DNA of 64,000 nucleotides from CAVPCZ01 sp963779225 (GTDB lineage Bacteria > Bacteroidota > Ignavibacteria > UBA10030 > UBA6906): assembly GCA_963779225.1 (NCBI GenBank), contig CAVZWW010000001.1:186001-250000 (forward strand). Direction: 5' to 3'. The stretch's first letter is position 1, and each line of letters starts with the position of its first letter. Shown here piece after piece: positions 37,510 through 44,946 of this stretch. The notes under the pieces are model-generated. The model had not been told where the DNA came from. It worked only from the letters and a program-made list of their open reading frames with translations, and made no database searches. The translations under genes were made by a program, and so were the position numbers.

Positions 37510-38675
37510 GCCGCCTTCCTTCTGGGGCCGTTCCAGCCTGCTGCAACTTCTGCATAGCTGGCGAACAGGCGTATGAAGATCTTTGCCCAGGATTGTTCCC
37601 GCGCAAATCGAAGAGCCGCCTCCGACATGCTGCGCCGTTCGGCGGGGTGGTCGAGGAGATAGCTAACCTGCCGCGCGAAATCCCCTGCATCGCGCGGTTC
37701 GGCCAGCATTCCCGTTGCACCCGTTGTCACGAAACCACCGGCGCCCCCTTCCCTGGCGCAGACCGGCGGAATCCCTGACGCCATGGCTTCCAGGGTGACA
37801 TTGCCGAATGTCTCGGTGGTTGAAGGAAACACGAACAGATCGCTTGACGCATACACCCTGGCCAGCGAACTTCCCGATTGGTGCCCCAGGAACAACGCGC
37901 CGGGCATCATCTGCTGGAGCTCGGCGCGAATCGGGCCATCACCCGCCAGCACCAACACCGCATCACTGTGCCGGGCTGTGATTATCCGGTGCGCATCGGC
38001 CAGCACCCGCAAGTCCTTCTCCCAAACCAGCCTGCCGGCAAACAGCAGAACGGTCTTGCCGGACAGTCCGTTTGCGTTTCGCCATTCTTCGGAACGATAC
38101 AAAGGATTGAATTCTCCGGTGTCCACACCGTGCGGCAGAAGCTCCGTTGTCACAAACCCGTGCCTTCGCAGCTCTTTCCTGACCGGGTCCGACGGGACAT
38201 AGACCCTCGCACAGTCGTTGTAGAGATTGCGCAAATACGTCCAGCTGAACATCTCGAGCGCTTTAACCCTGTAATATTTCGCGTAACTTGGAAAGTGGGT
38301 GTGATATGTCGCGACAACGGGGATGCCCTTCCGTTGGCCGTACCGGAGTGCAGCGTACCCGAGGGGACAGGGACTGTTGATGTGGATGAGGTCGGGATCA
38401 AATGCCGTGAGTTTGGCCTCGAAGTGTTTCTGGCCGGGAAAAGCAAACCGGTAGTCTTTGTAGAGTGGAATCATCACCGACGGGACTTCAAACATCGGCA
38501 CAGGCTGCTCCTCCCGGGGTGGAATGAGCGGAGAAAAGAAGATGCTTTCGATGCCGATCTCTTTCAGAGCATCGATCGTCCGATAGAGTACCCGTGTAAC
38601 ACCGTCGTGCTCCTTCCTCATGGTGCCTGCAAAGAACGCCACGCGGAATGGACGACTGACCGGAGATACCGGCAT
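37506..38675 (-). CDS. GT4 glycosyltransferase, SQD2/MgtA/PimB-like
   Basis: 389 residues from ATG 38675, preceded by CAGGAGGG; the frame is open to 38984 but without a better ribosome site. GT-B fold motifs are visible: FFAGTMRKEHDGVTRVLYR at the start, DPDLIHINSPCPLGYAAL, VATYHTHFPSYAKYY, LLPHGVDTGEFNP, VLLFAGRLVWEKDLRVL and the donor-binding FVFPSTTETFGNVTLEAMA. Relatives include sulfoquinovosyl-diacylglycerol synthase SQD2 and mannosyl/glucosyl diacylglycerol transferases. It lies behind Pho-box C, in an operon with a metallophosphoesterase, so it probably makes a phosphate-free glycolipid. Confidence 0.88.
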   Translation of the reverse strand: MPVSPVSRPFRVAFFAGTMRKEHDGVTRVLYRTIDALKEIGIESIFFSPLIPPREEQPVPMFEVPSVMIPLYKDYRFAFPGQKHFEAKLTAFDPDLIHINSPCPLGYAALRYGQRKGIPVVATYHTHFPSYAKYYRVKALEMFSWTYLRNLYNDCARVYVPSDPVRKELRRHGFVTTELLPHGVDTGEFNPLYRSEEWRNANGLSGKTVLLFAGRLVWEKDLRVLADAHRIITARHSDAVLVLAGDGPIRAELQQMMPGALFLGHQSGSSLARVYASSDLFVFPSTTETFGNVTLEAMASGIPPVCAREGGAGGFVTTGATGMLAEPRDAGDFARQVSYLLDHPAERRSMSEAALRFAREQSWAKIFIRLFASYAEVAAGWNGPRRKAA

Positions 38676-38712
38676 GAACCCTCCTGAAAGTGAAAACAAC
38701 AGACGACGCGGG

Positions 38713-38796
38713 CTACCGGGCCCGACGCACTGCCTGAACCAGGAACTGAAAGATGAAAAACACAAATCCAAGGATGAAGAACACTCCAGCATACAT
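38713..38796 (-). CDS. Putative 27-aa single-helix membrane peptide
   Basis: ATG 38796 is preceded by GAGG five bases upstream and lies about 22 bases after the predicted start of the Pho-box C transcript. The peptide starts MYAGVFFILGFVFFIFQ and ends with RRAR, so it is one hydrophobic helix with a basic tail and is likely inner-membrane. The stop is 38 bp before the glycosyltransferase start. No homologue is known to me. It could also be a leader peptide. Confidence 0.5.
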   Translation of the reverse strand: MYAGVFFILGFVFFIFQFLVQAVRRAR

Positions 38797-38824
38797 ACGG
38801 ACCTCTTCTCTTGTTGACGGCGGT

Positions 38825-38877
38825 AATATACTATGGGCATCTTACGTAAATGTGATCCCTGTGTTACCAATGTGTTA
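38825..38877 (-). promoter_or_regulatory. Pho-box promoter C (peptide-glycosyltransferase-phosphoesterase)
   Basis: On the minus strand the units are TAAC 38877-38874, TAAC 38866-38863, TCAC 38855-38852 and TAAG 38844-38841, 11 bp apart. After 10 bp comes TATATT at 38830-38825. The predicted start is near 38818. The spacing and -10 box are the same as at the other four Pho promoters, which fixes the orientation toward the glycosyltransferase. Confidence 0.75.
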
Positions 38878-38923
38878 AATGTCCTGTAGCCGGTTGAGGA
38901 TGGACGTTGAAAAGGGGATATTG

Positions 38924-41323
38924 GTGGGTATGAAGTCCAAACTAATGTCACAGGCGACAATCCGTTCAAGAATGCTCGGGTCAATCCTCAACCGCGTTGC
39001 AGCTTTCATGCATATCCCTCCGCTCGCCGTGCGCATGTTCAAGGCGGCAAACGAACTGAGCGGATTGGACCGCAAGACCATCCCCACGGAGCTTGTCCCC
39101 CTTAATACTTTGCAGCTTGCGAGGGGGCTCCTCAACTTTACGGTTATGCAGAACCTTGACGGATGGATCCTGCCGTACTGGGCTGTTCATCAGTATGATC
39201 CGCAAAGCCCGGATTTTATTCCGCGGTCGCATCTGGGACTTTCCATAAACGTCACCGCCCGCAACTGGACAGCGGTCGGAACGCCCGGGTGCTCGATCGA
39301 GCCTGTCATTGATCCGCGTGGCCTTGTTACCCCCTTCCGGAACGGCTGGTCCGTGGACCTGTGGTTGAAGGTGAACGATCGGGTGGTCTTCCCTTCACAG
39401 GAACTCCGCGTCGACCAGAGGCTTGTGAACGACTTCCCGCTTGTCTCCACGAAGTGGGAAACCGGAGGCATGGAGCTTGAGTCCCTTACATACGTAAGCG
39501 GTGACGTACTGGTGATCCGCGCGACGATGAGGAATACCACTCCTGCTCCGCTGGATGCAACATTGGGAATCGCGCTCCGGCCGTTCAACCCGGAAGGCGT
39601 AGCCCTTCTTCACGAGATCACGTTCGATCACGGATCGCCCTCCTTCATCATCAACGGTGGTGAACGACTGCGGCTCCCTTCCCGACCCGACTTTGTCTAC
39701 TGTTCGACCTATGGTGAAGGAGACAGCGCACAGGTTTTTCTCTCTCCATTGGATACTTCACAAAAAAAGAGTGTTTCCTGTCCTGCGGGCCTTGCCAGTG
39801 GGGTGGCATCTTATGCTCTCCATTTTGAGGCGAGAGAAGAGAAGACCCTGGCCGCATCCGTTCCACTTGGCATCAGCGGTGGGACCATCAAAGACCCTGT
39901 CGAAGTGGTCGAGGAGTGGCGAGGGCTCCTTGCTACGGGCACCGTCATCCACACGCCGGACGAACACCTGAACAGCATGCTCACTGCATCGCTGAGCACG
40001 CTCCTGCTCCTCGTCGATGACGACTCCATAACTCCGGGCCCCTGGACGTATCACCAGTTCTGGTTCCGCGATGCCGCAGTCATGCTCCGGGCGCTCGATG
40101 CCTTCGGGTTTCATGGTCAGACGCGGCCGATCATCAGGGGTTTCCCTGCGCGGCAAACCCGCGCTGGGTATTTCCGATCCCAACAGGGGGAGTGGGACTC
40201 CAACGGCCAGGCACTCTGGACCGTCTGGCAGCATGCCATCCTGTCTCACGATCCAACGGTTGCCGCGGCATTGTTGCCTTCGCTTCGTTCGGGAATCACC
40301 TGGATCGACCGTGTACGGCGGACAGGGCCTGAAGACGCGGGTAAAACTTGGGAAGGGTTACTGCCGGCCGGACTAAGTGCCGAGCATCTGGGACTTGCCG
40401 ACCACTACTTCTGGGATGACTGGTGGGCAATGGCGGGTATTCAGGCGTTCGTTCGGCTTGCCGATTGGCTCGGCAACGCCGCAGAAGCAGGCCATGCCCG
40501 CATTCTCCTGAATGATTTCCGGCACGCGACCGAACGAGCAATTGAACGAGTTCGTGCCACGAAGAATGTGAACGGGATTCCGGCAGGACCGACACGCGGT
40601 CTGGATTGCGGGGGGATCGGGAATTGCGCTGCTTGGTATCCGTTACAGGAACTTCCGGAATCAGACATCAGGATGAAGGCAACGCTGGAGTTCCTGGAAG
40701 ACCATTACTTCCTGGACGGACTCTTCTTTCAGCACTTCGTCCACTCGGGGAAGAATCCGTACCTGACGCTACAGATTGCGCACGCCTGGCTGTACGCAGG
40801 TAACCGCACAAAGTTCTGGCAGAATTTGTCGGACGTGGTCCGTCATGCTTCACCGACGATGAACTACCCCGAGGCAATTCATCCCCGCACCGATGGCGGG
40901 GTGATGGGGGACGGTCATCATGGTTGGACTGCGGCCGAGATGGTGCTGGCGTTACGGCATGCCTTCATTCAGGAGCGATGGTATCCGGTACGATCCCGAC
41001 CCGACCTCGTGTTGCTCGGCGGGACGCCGTCTTCGTGGTATCACTCAGGCGCCCGCTTCAGCATATCCCGGGCTCCCATCCCGGGTGGGATGCTCGATCT
41101 GGATGTGCACGTTTCCGGCAAGGCGGTGAAGATCACGCTCTCACTGAGGGAGGCCCCGGGCGAGTTCCCGGAACACCTGTTCCTCCAGCTCCCTGTCGTT
41201 GCCACCGACGTTCGGATCGGTCACGGAACTGTCCCGCACGTTAGCGTAGCAGATGGCGAGACGACTATTACGCTGCCTGGAATGCCGGGAGTGGCGACTC
41301 TGGATTGTACCTGGGAGTCCTAG
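38924..41323 (+). CDS. Glucoamylase/GH15-like or amylo-alpha-1,6-glucosidase-like toroid protein
   Basis: About 799 residues from GTG 38924, six bases after AAGGGG; ATG 38930 and 38879 are alternatives. There is no signal peptide. An N-terminal beta-sandwich (~1-330) is followed by an alpha/alpha toroid typical of GH15/GH63-like enzymes: PGPWTYHQFWFRDAAVMLRAL, GYFRSQQGEWDSNGQALW, YFWDDWWAMAGIQAFVRLA and DGHHGWTAAEMVLALRHAF. The catalytic Glu/Asp candidates lie in GEWDSNGQ and FRDA. It probably acts on an alpha-glucan or another glucoside; the substrate is unknown. It is divergent from the glycosyltransferase operon. Confidence 0.75.
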   Translation: MGMKSKLMSQATIRSRMLGSILNRVAAFMHIPPLAVRMFKAANELSGLDRKTIPTELVPLNTLQLARGLLNFTVMQNLDGWILPYWAVHQYDPQSPDFIPRSHLGLSINVTARNWTAVGTPGCSIEPVIDPRGLVTPFRNGWSVDLWLKVNDRVVFPSQELRVDQRLVNDFPLVSTKWETGGMELESLTYVSGDVLVIRATMRNTTPAPLDATLGIALRPFNPEGVALLHEITFDHGSPSFIINGGERLRLPSRPDFVYCSTYGEGDSAQVFLSPLDTSQKKSVSCPAGLASGVASYALHFEAREEKTLAASVPLGISGGTIKDPVEVVEEWRGLLATGTVIHTPDEHLNSMLTASLSTLLLLVDDDSITPGPWTYHQFWFRDAAVMLRALDAFGFHGQTRPIIRGFPARQTRAGYFRSQQGEWDSNGQALWTVWQHAILSHDPTVAAALLPSLRSGITWIDRVRRTGPEDAGKTWEGLLPAGLSAEHLGLADHYFWDDWWAMAGIQAFVRLADWLGNAAEAGHARILLNDFRHATERAIERVRATKNVNGIPAGPTRGLDCGGIGNCAAWYPLQELPESDIRMKATLEFLEDHYFLDGLFFQHFVHSGKNPYLTLQIAHAWLYAGNRTKFWQNLSDVVRHASPTMNYPEAIHPRTDGGVMGDGHHGWTAAEMVLALRHAFIQERWYPVRSRPDLVLLGGTPSSWYHSGARFSISRAPIPGGMLDLDVHVSGKAVKITLSLREAPGEFPEHLFLQLPVVATDVRIGHGTVPHVSVADGETTITLPGMPGVATLDCTWES

Positions 41324-41493
41324 TGGCACGAATTCCGCATTGCCCCTGAATCTCTTCCAACCCGACACCAGCGATCGCTCCCTGGTTTTTCCCCTCTGTA
41401 TCATTCCCGCTACCCAAGGTTTTCAGGGCAAGCGGTGCAACGGCTCCGCGGCGATTCCCACCCATCGCAAGCATCCTGACTCAGCAGGAACCG

Positions 41494-41546
41494 TAATGAT
41501 TCCATAACACTCCGGTAACATCCCCGTAATATCCAGCGCGTACATT
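41494..41546 (+). promoter_or_regulatory. Pho-box promoter D (PhoB-like DNA-binding gene)
   Basis: Units TAAT 41494, TAAC 41505, TAAC 41516 and TAAT 41527 are 11 bp apart. Exactly 10 bp later TACATT occupies 41541-41546. The predicted start near 41553 leaves a 37-base leader before ATG 41590, so the regulator gene is probably autoregulated or PhoB-controlled. Confidence 0.78.
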
Positions 41547-41589
41547 AGCATCGTGTTTCTTAACCCGTCAACTGCCATGAGCTCCAAGG

Positions 41590-42015
41590 ATGAATACGGA
41601 GACAATCCAGCGTGCTGAGAGAGAACGGGCCCTGCCCATCTATGATAGTCCCCGGCCCGGCACGGAGCCGATGGTCAGGATTGGCGAGCTCCGTGTGAAC
41701 CTTGAGAATGGAACAGTCTGCATCGGCCAGGAGGACGTCCCGGTCACCGTAACAGAATTCCGGATCTTATGCACACTCATGATGCAGCACTCGGTAGTCA
41801 TCAGGCGTGCAGCACTTCTCAGTGCCATTTGGGAAAAAAATACACATGCGACATCGAGGAGCCTTGACGTACACGTGTCCCGACTGCGCAGAAAGCTTCA
41901 AACTTACGGCAGCTGGATCCGGACTGTCAAGGGGGTGGGGTACCGTTTCGTGCCAACCATTGCTGCCGAACCGCCTCGTGAGCCTGGGGAATTTCTGAGC
42001 GCGGTAAACTCTTAA
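41590..42015 (+). CDS. Stand-alone OmpR/PhoB-type DNA-binding protein without receiver domain
   Basis: 141 residues. The whole protein is a winged-helix effector domain (Trans_reg_C): VRIGELRVNLENGTVCIG, VPVTVTEFRILCTLMMQHS, VVIRRAALLSAIWEKN, the recognition helix SRSLDVHVSRLRRKL and the wing IRTVKGVGYRFVP. The N-terminal 27 residues are not a receiver, and the bases upstream of the gene show no receiver remnant. It is flanked by two Pho boxes, its own (41494-41546) and the next (42013-42065, which overlaps its stop). It is a candidate PhoB-like regulator whose activity is controlled by something other than a phosphorylated receiver; PhoU, PstS or a separate PhoB is possible. Confidence 0.85.
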   Translation: MNTETIQRAERERALPIYDSPRPGTEPMVRIGELRVNLENGTVCIGQEDVPVTVTEFRILCTLMMQHSVVIRRAALLSAIWEKNTHATSRSLDVHVSRLRRKLQTYGSWIRTVKGVGYRFVPTIAAEPPREPGEFLSAVNS

Positions 42016-42065
42016 GGATTCGATAACGCAGGGGTAACATTGGCTTAACATTGGAAGGTTATCTT
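42013..42065 (+). promoter_or_regulatory. Pho-box promoter E (TonB-dependent receptor)
   Basis: Units TAAG 42013, TAAC 42024, TAAC 42035 and TAAC 42046 are 11 bp apart, the first overlapping the stop of the regulator gene. After 10 bp comes TATCTT at 42060-42065, identical to the -10 of Pho-box A. The leader to ATG 42163 would be about 91 bases. Confidence 0.8.
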
Positions 42066-42162
42066 GGTGCACCTTCATGCGGTTCCCTCCCAGAGGGACG
42101 CCACCACCGGCCGCGCCGGACAAGGAACCTTAACAACCATGTGAGCAAATGTGACAAACGCT

Positions 42163-44883
42163 ATGAAAATCCGTAATGCAGCCATTCTGGCTCTTCTTCT
42201 CTCAGGTTCATTCGCTGTTGCTTTTTCACAGCAAACCGGAACCCTTGTCGGCAGAGTATGGGACGAAGTGAACGGAGAAGAGCTGGTCGGCGCGAATATT
42301 CTCCTCGTCGGGACCACCAGAGGGGGGACCACCGACCTCGACGGGAAGTTCTCCATTCATGGGGTCCCTGTCGGCACGTACGACGTACGATTCACGTACG
42401 TTGGTTACGCCGCGAGAGTAGTCCGGGGAGTGCAAGTGAGTCCGACCGAACCTGTTGCTCTGCAGATCAGCCTCAAACCGGAGCAGTTTCAGGCCGATGA
42501 GGTCGTCGTGACCGCGGAACGTCTCCTCTCGACCGAGGCGGCTATCCTGGCTAACCGAAAAAAAGCCATGTCCATTGGCGACGGACTCAGCGCTGAACAG
42601 ATCAAAAAAGCTCCCGACGCGACATCCGGTGACGCTTTGAAACGGGTCACGGGTCTTACCATAGTTGACAACAAGTTTGTTTTTGTGCGCGGCGTGACGG
42701 ACCGCTACAACGGCACAATGCTCAACGGGGTCCCGGTGACAAGCACGGACACCGATGTCGACAGGAAGAGCTTTGCGTTTGATATGATTCCGGCCAATCT
42801 GCTGGAAAACACCGTGGTCGTGAAAACCGCAACGCCTGATCTGCCCGGGGATTTTTCCGGAGGGATGGTCCAGGTAAACACACTTGACTTCCCGCAACGA
42901 CGCATCGTGCGGCTGGGGGTTGTGAGCTCATACAGCTCGCTGACTACCACCCAGGGTTTTCAAGCATCTTCCGGTGGGTCACATGATTGGACAGGGAGAG
43001 ATGATGGCGCACGGGCTTTTCCGGCGGAACCTCTTCCGACAGCACAACTTCCTCAACAGTTGCCGAACACATGGGCTTCACGTTCACAACGCGCTCCCTT
43101 GAACGGTGGATTCAACCTGGCTATCGGCGACCATTTCCAGATTGGAGAAGATGAAGCTGGTGTGGTGGGAGCGTTCTCCTATGTGAACTCGTACTCCAAT
43201 CAGCAGTTCAGCGAAGCGCCAACCTACGTCTTCGGGGGACAGCCGGTCTTCCGGTTCGAGGGGAACTCGTACTCCCGCAATATTCTCTGGACCGGCCTCC
43301 TCGACCTGAACTACAAACTGGACGGCAATCATAAGATCAGTCTTCGCAACAGCTACAACCAGTCGGCTCAGGACAACGTGGCGATCTCCGCAGGCACCAA
43401 TGTTGCAGGGAGCAATTCGCAGCGGCAATCAATTACATGGGATCAGCGTTCTCTCTACCTCCTTCAACTCACGGGAGACCACGTCCTTCCCTCGCTTTTC
43501 GGAGTAGAGCTGAATTGGAAACTGTTCGGTTCTTCGTCGCGAGCCGGGGAACCCGACCGGAAACAGATTGAATACACCGAAGGTTCAGGCGGCGAGTATG
43601 CTCTGGGCGAGAACTACCGTTCGTGGTCGCATCTTGAAGAGAAGACACGGGGCGCGAGCGCTGATATGGCGTTTGCGCTCGCTGGCGCGAAAATCAAGGC
43701 CGGTGCGACGATGGAAACAAAAGACCGCACGTTTGACATTGGATCCTTCTCAAGCCTGCCCGGGCGCGACCCCCGGTACTACAATCTGGTACTCCTCCCC
43801 GTGGGAGAAATATTCGCCGCTGACAACTATGGCCCGGGCAAGTTTGAGTTCCTGGCGGCCTCGACATTCACCGGAAAATACGAGGGCGACCAGCGCCTCA
43901 ACGGATACTATGCGATGGCAGACCTCCCTATGGAGATCGCCGGAGCGTCACTCCGGATCAATGGCGGCGCACGCCTGGAAAACTTTGAGGAGCATGTCAC
44001 ATCACCTCTCGCTGTCGACGACCCGACATTGACCACGACAACCCTCCAGGCAACAGACGTTCTGCCGTCACTGAACATCAAATACTCCCCTCTTGAAGCA
44101 CTCAACATCCGTCTGGCATATTTTCACTCGGTGAACCGTCCCGAGTTCAGAGAACTTGCCAATGTGCTCTACCTGGATTTCAAATCCGACCAGAACACCA
44201 TCGGGAATCCCGGTCTTCAACGGGCTTACGTTCACAACAGGGATGTCCGTGTGGAGTTCTTTCCGGCTGCAGGGGAGGTGATTGCGGCCTCCTATTTCCA
44301 GAAAACGATTTCTAACGCCATTGAGGAGCGTCTCCTTGCGGCACCGGATCGCTATGTAAGGACGTGGTTCAACTCCCCCAATGCCACCAACGCGGGGTGG
44401 GAATTCGAGGCAAGGCTCTCCCTTGGTCATCTCGGATCCATGCTCAACAATGTGATGCTCACGGCAAACTACACCACCGTGAGGTCGGACGTCGAGTACA
44501 CGGAAGAAAAGACCGACCAGCAAGGCAACGCAGTTCGAACGACGAAGACACGCATGATGCAGGGACAGGCTCCCTGGACATTCAACATTGGCCTGTTCTA
44601 TACGCATCCCGGTTTCGGGACGAGCCTGAGTGCAATGCTCAACAAGCAAGGCCGCAGACTGAACGCCGTCGGCGATGTCCGCGACTATGACGTCTATGAA
44701 GAACCACGCGACATGGTCGATCTCAGCATCAGCCAGCAGTTTGCCGGTTTCCTCGAAGTCAAGTTCAGTGTGAAGAATATGCTTGGCAAGGAGCGGATCC
44801 TGACCAGTGGAGAGAAAAGCGTCCCCTTTTCAACATGGCAGCAGGGGAGTGCGTACGCCCTCTCGCTTACCGTGAATCTCTAG
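42163..44883 (+). CDS. TonB-dependent outer-membrane receptor, carboxypeptidase-regulatory-like N-terminus
   Basis: About 906 residues from ATG 42163 (GTG 42151 is possible). Signal peptide AILALLLSGSFAVAFS, then a CarboxypepD-regulatory-like beta domain (GRVWDEVNGEELVGANILL, YDVRFTYVGYAARVV), a plug domain with DALKRVTGLTIVDNKFVFVRGV and NTVVVKTATPDLPGDFSGGMV, and a beta-barrel ending in YALSLTVNL. The plug motif is of the type found in phosphate-regulated receptors of several Gram-negative groups. It lies behind Pho-box E and is followed by a T9SS-secreted protein after 63 bp. It probably imports a phosphorus-containing molecule, but the ligand is unknown. Confidence 0.9.
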   Translation: MKIRNAAILALLLSGSFAVAFSQQTGTLVGRVWDEVNGEELVGANILLVGTTRGGTTDLDGKFSIHGVPVGTYDVRFTYVGYAARVVRGVQVSPTEPVALQISLKPEQFQADEVVVTAERLLSTEAAILANRKKAMSIGDGLSAEQIKKAPDATSGDALKRVTGLTIVDNKFVFVRGVTDRYNGTMLNGVPVTSTDTDVDRKSFAFDMIPANLLENTVVVKTATPDLPGDFSGGMVQVNTLDFPQRRIVRLGVVSSYSSLTTTQGFQASSGGSHDWTGRDDGARAFPAEPLPTAQLPQQLPNTWASRSQRAPLNGGFNLAIGDHFQIGEDEAGVVGAFSYVNSYSNQQFSEAPTYVFGGQPVFRFEGNSYSRNILWTGLLDLNYKLDGNHKISLRNSYNQSAQDNVAISAGTNVAGSNSQRQSITWDQRSLYLLQLTGDHVLPSLFGVELNWKLFGSSSRAGEPDRKQIEYTEGSGGEYALGENYRSWSHLEEKTRGASADMAFALAGAKIKAGATMETKDRTFDIGSFSSLPGRDPRYYNLVLLPVGEIFAADNYGPGKFEFLAASTFTGKYEGDQRLNGYYAMADLPMEIAGASLRINGGARLENFEEHVTSPLAVDDPTLTTTTLQATDVLPSLNIKYSPLEALNIRLAYFHSVNRPEFRELANVLYLDFKSDQNTIGNPGLQRAYVHNRDVRVEFFPAAGEVIAASYFQKTISNAIEERLLAAPDRYVRTWFNSPNATNAGWEFEARLSLGHLGSMLNNVMLTANYTTVRSDVEYTEEKTDQQGNAVRTTKTRMMQGQAPWTFNIGLFYTHPGFGTSLSAMLNKQGRRLNAVGDVRDYDVYEEPRDMVDLSISQQFAGFLEVKFSVKNMLGKERILTSGEKSVPFSTWQQGSAYALSLTVNL

Positions 44884-44946
44884 AAGGCGACACGACAGAT
44901 GACGAGTTAAACCATTACCCACTCAATGGCGATAAGGAGAAGATTC

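Noticed and set aside
38879..38923. Pho-box C as promoter of the plus-strand glucoamylase-like gene
   Set aside because: The 10-bp spacing and TATATT box occur only on the minus strand side, toward the glycosyltransferase.
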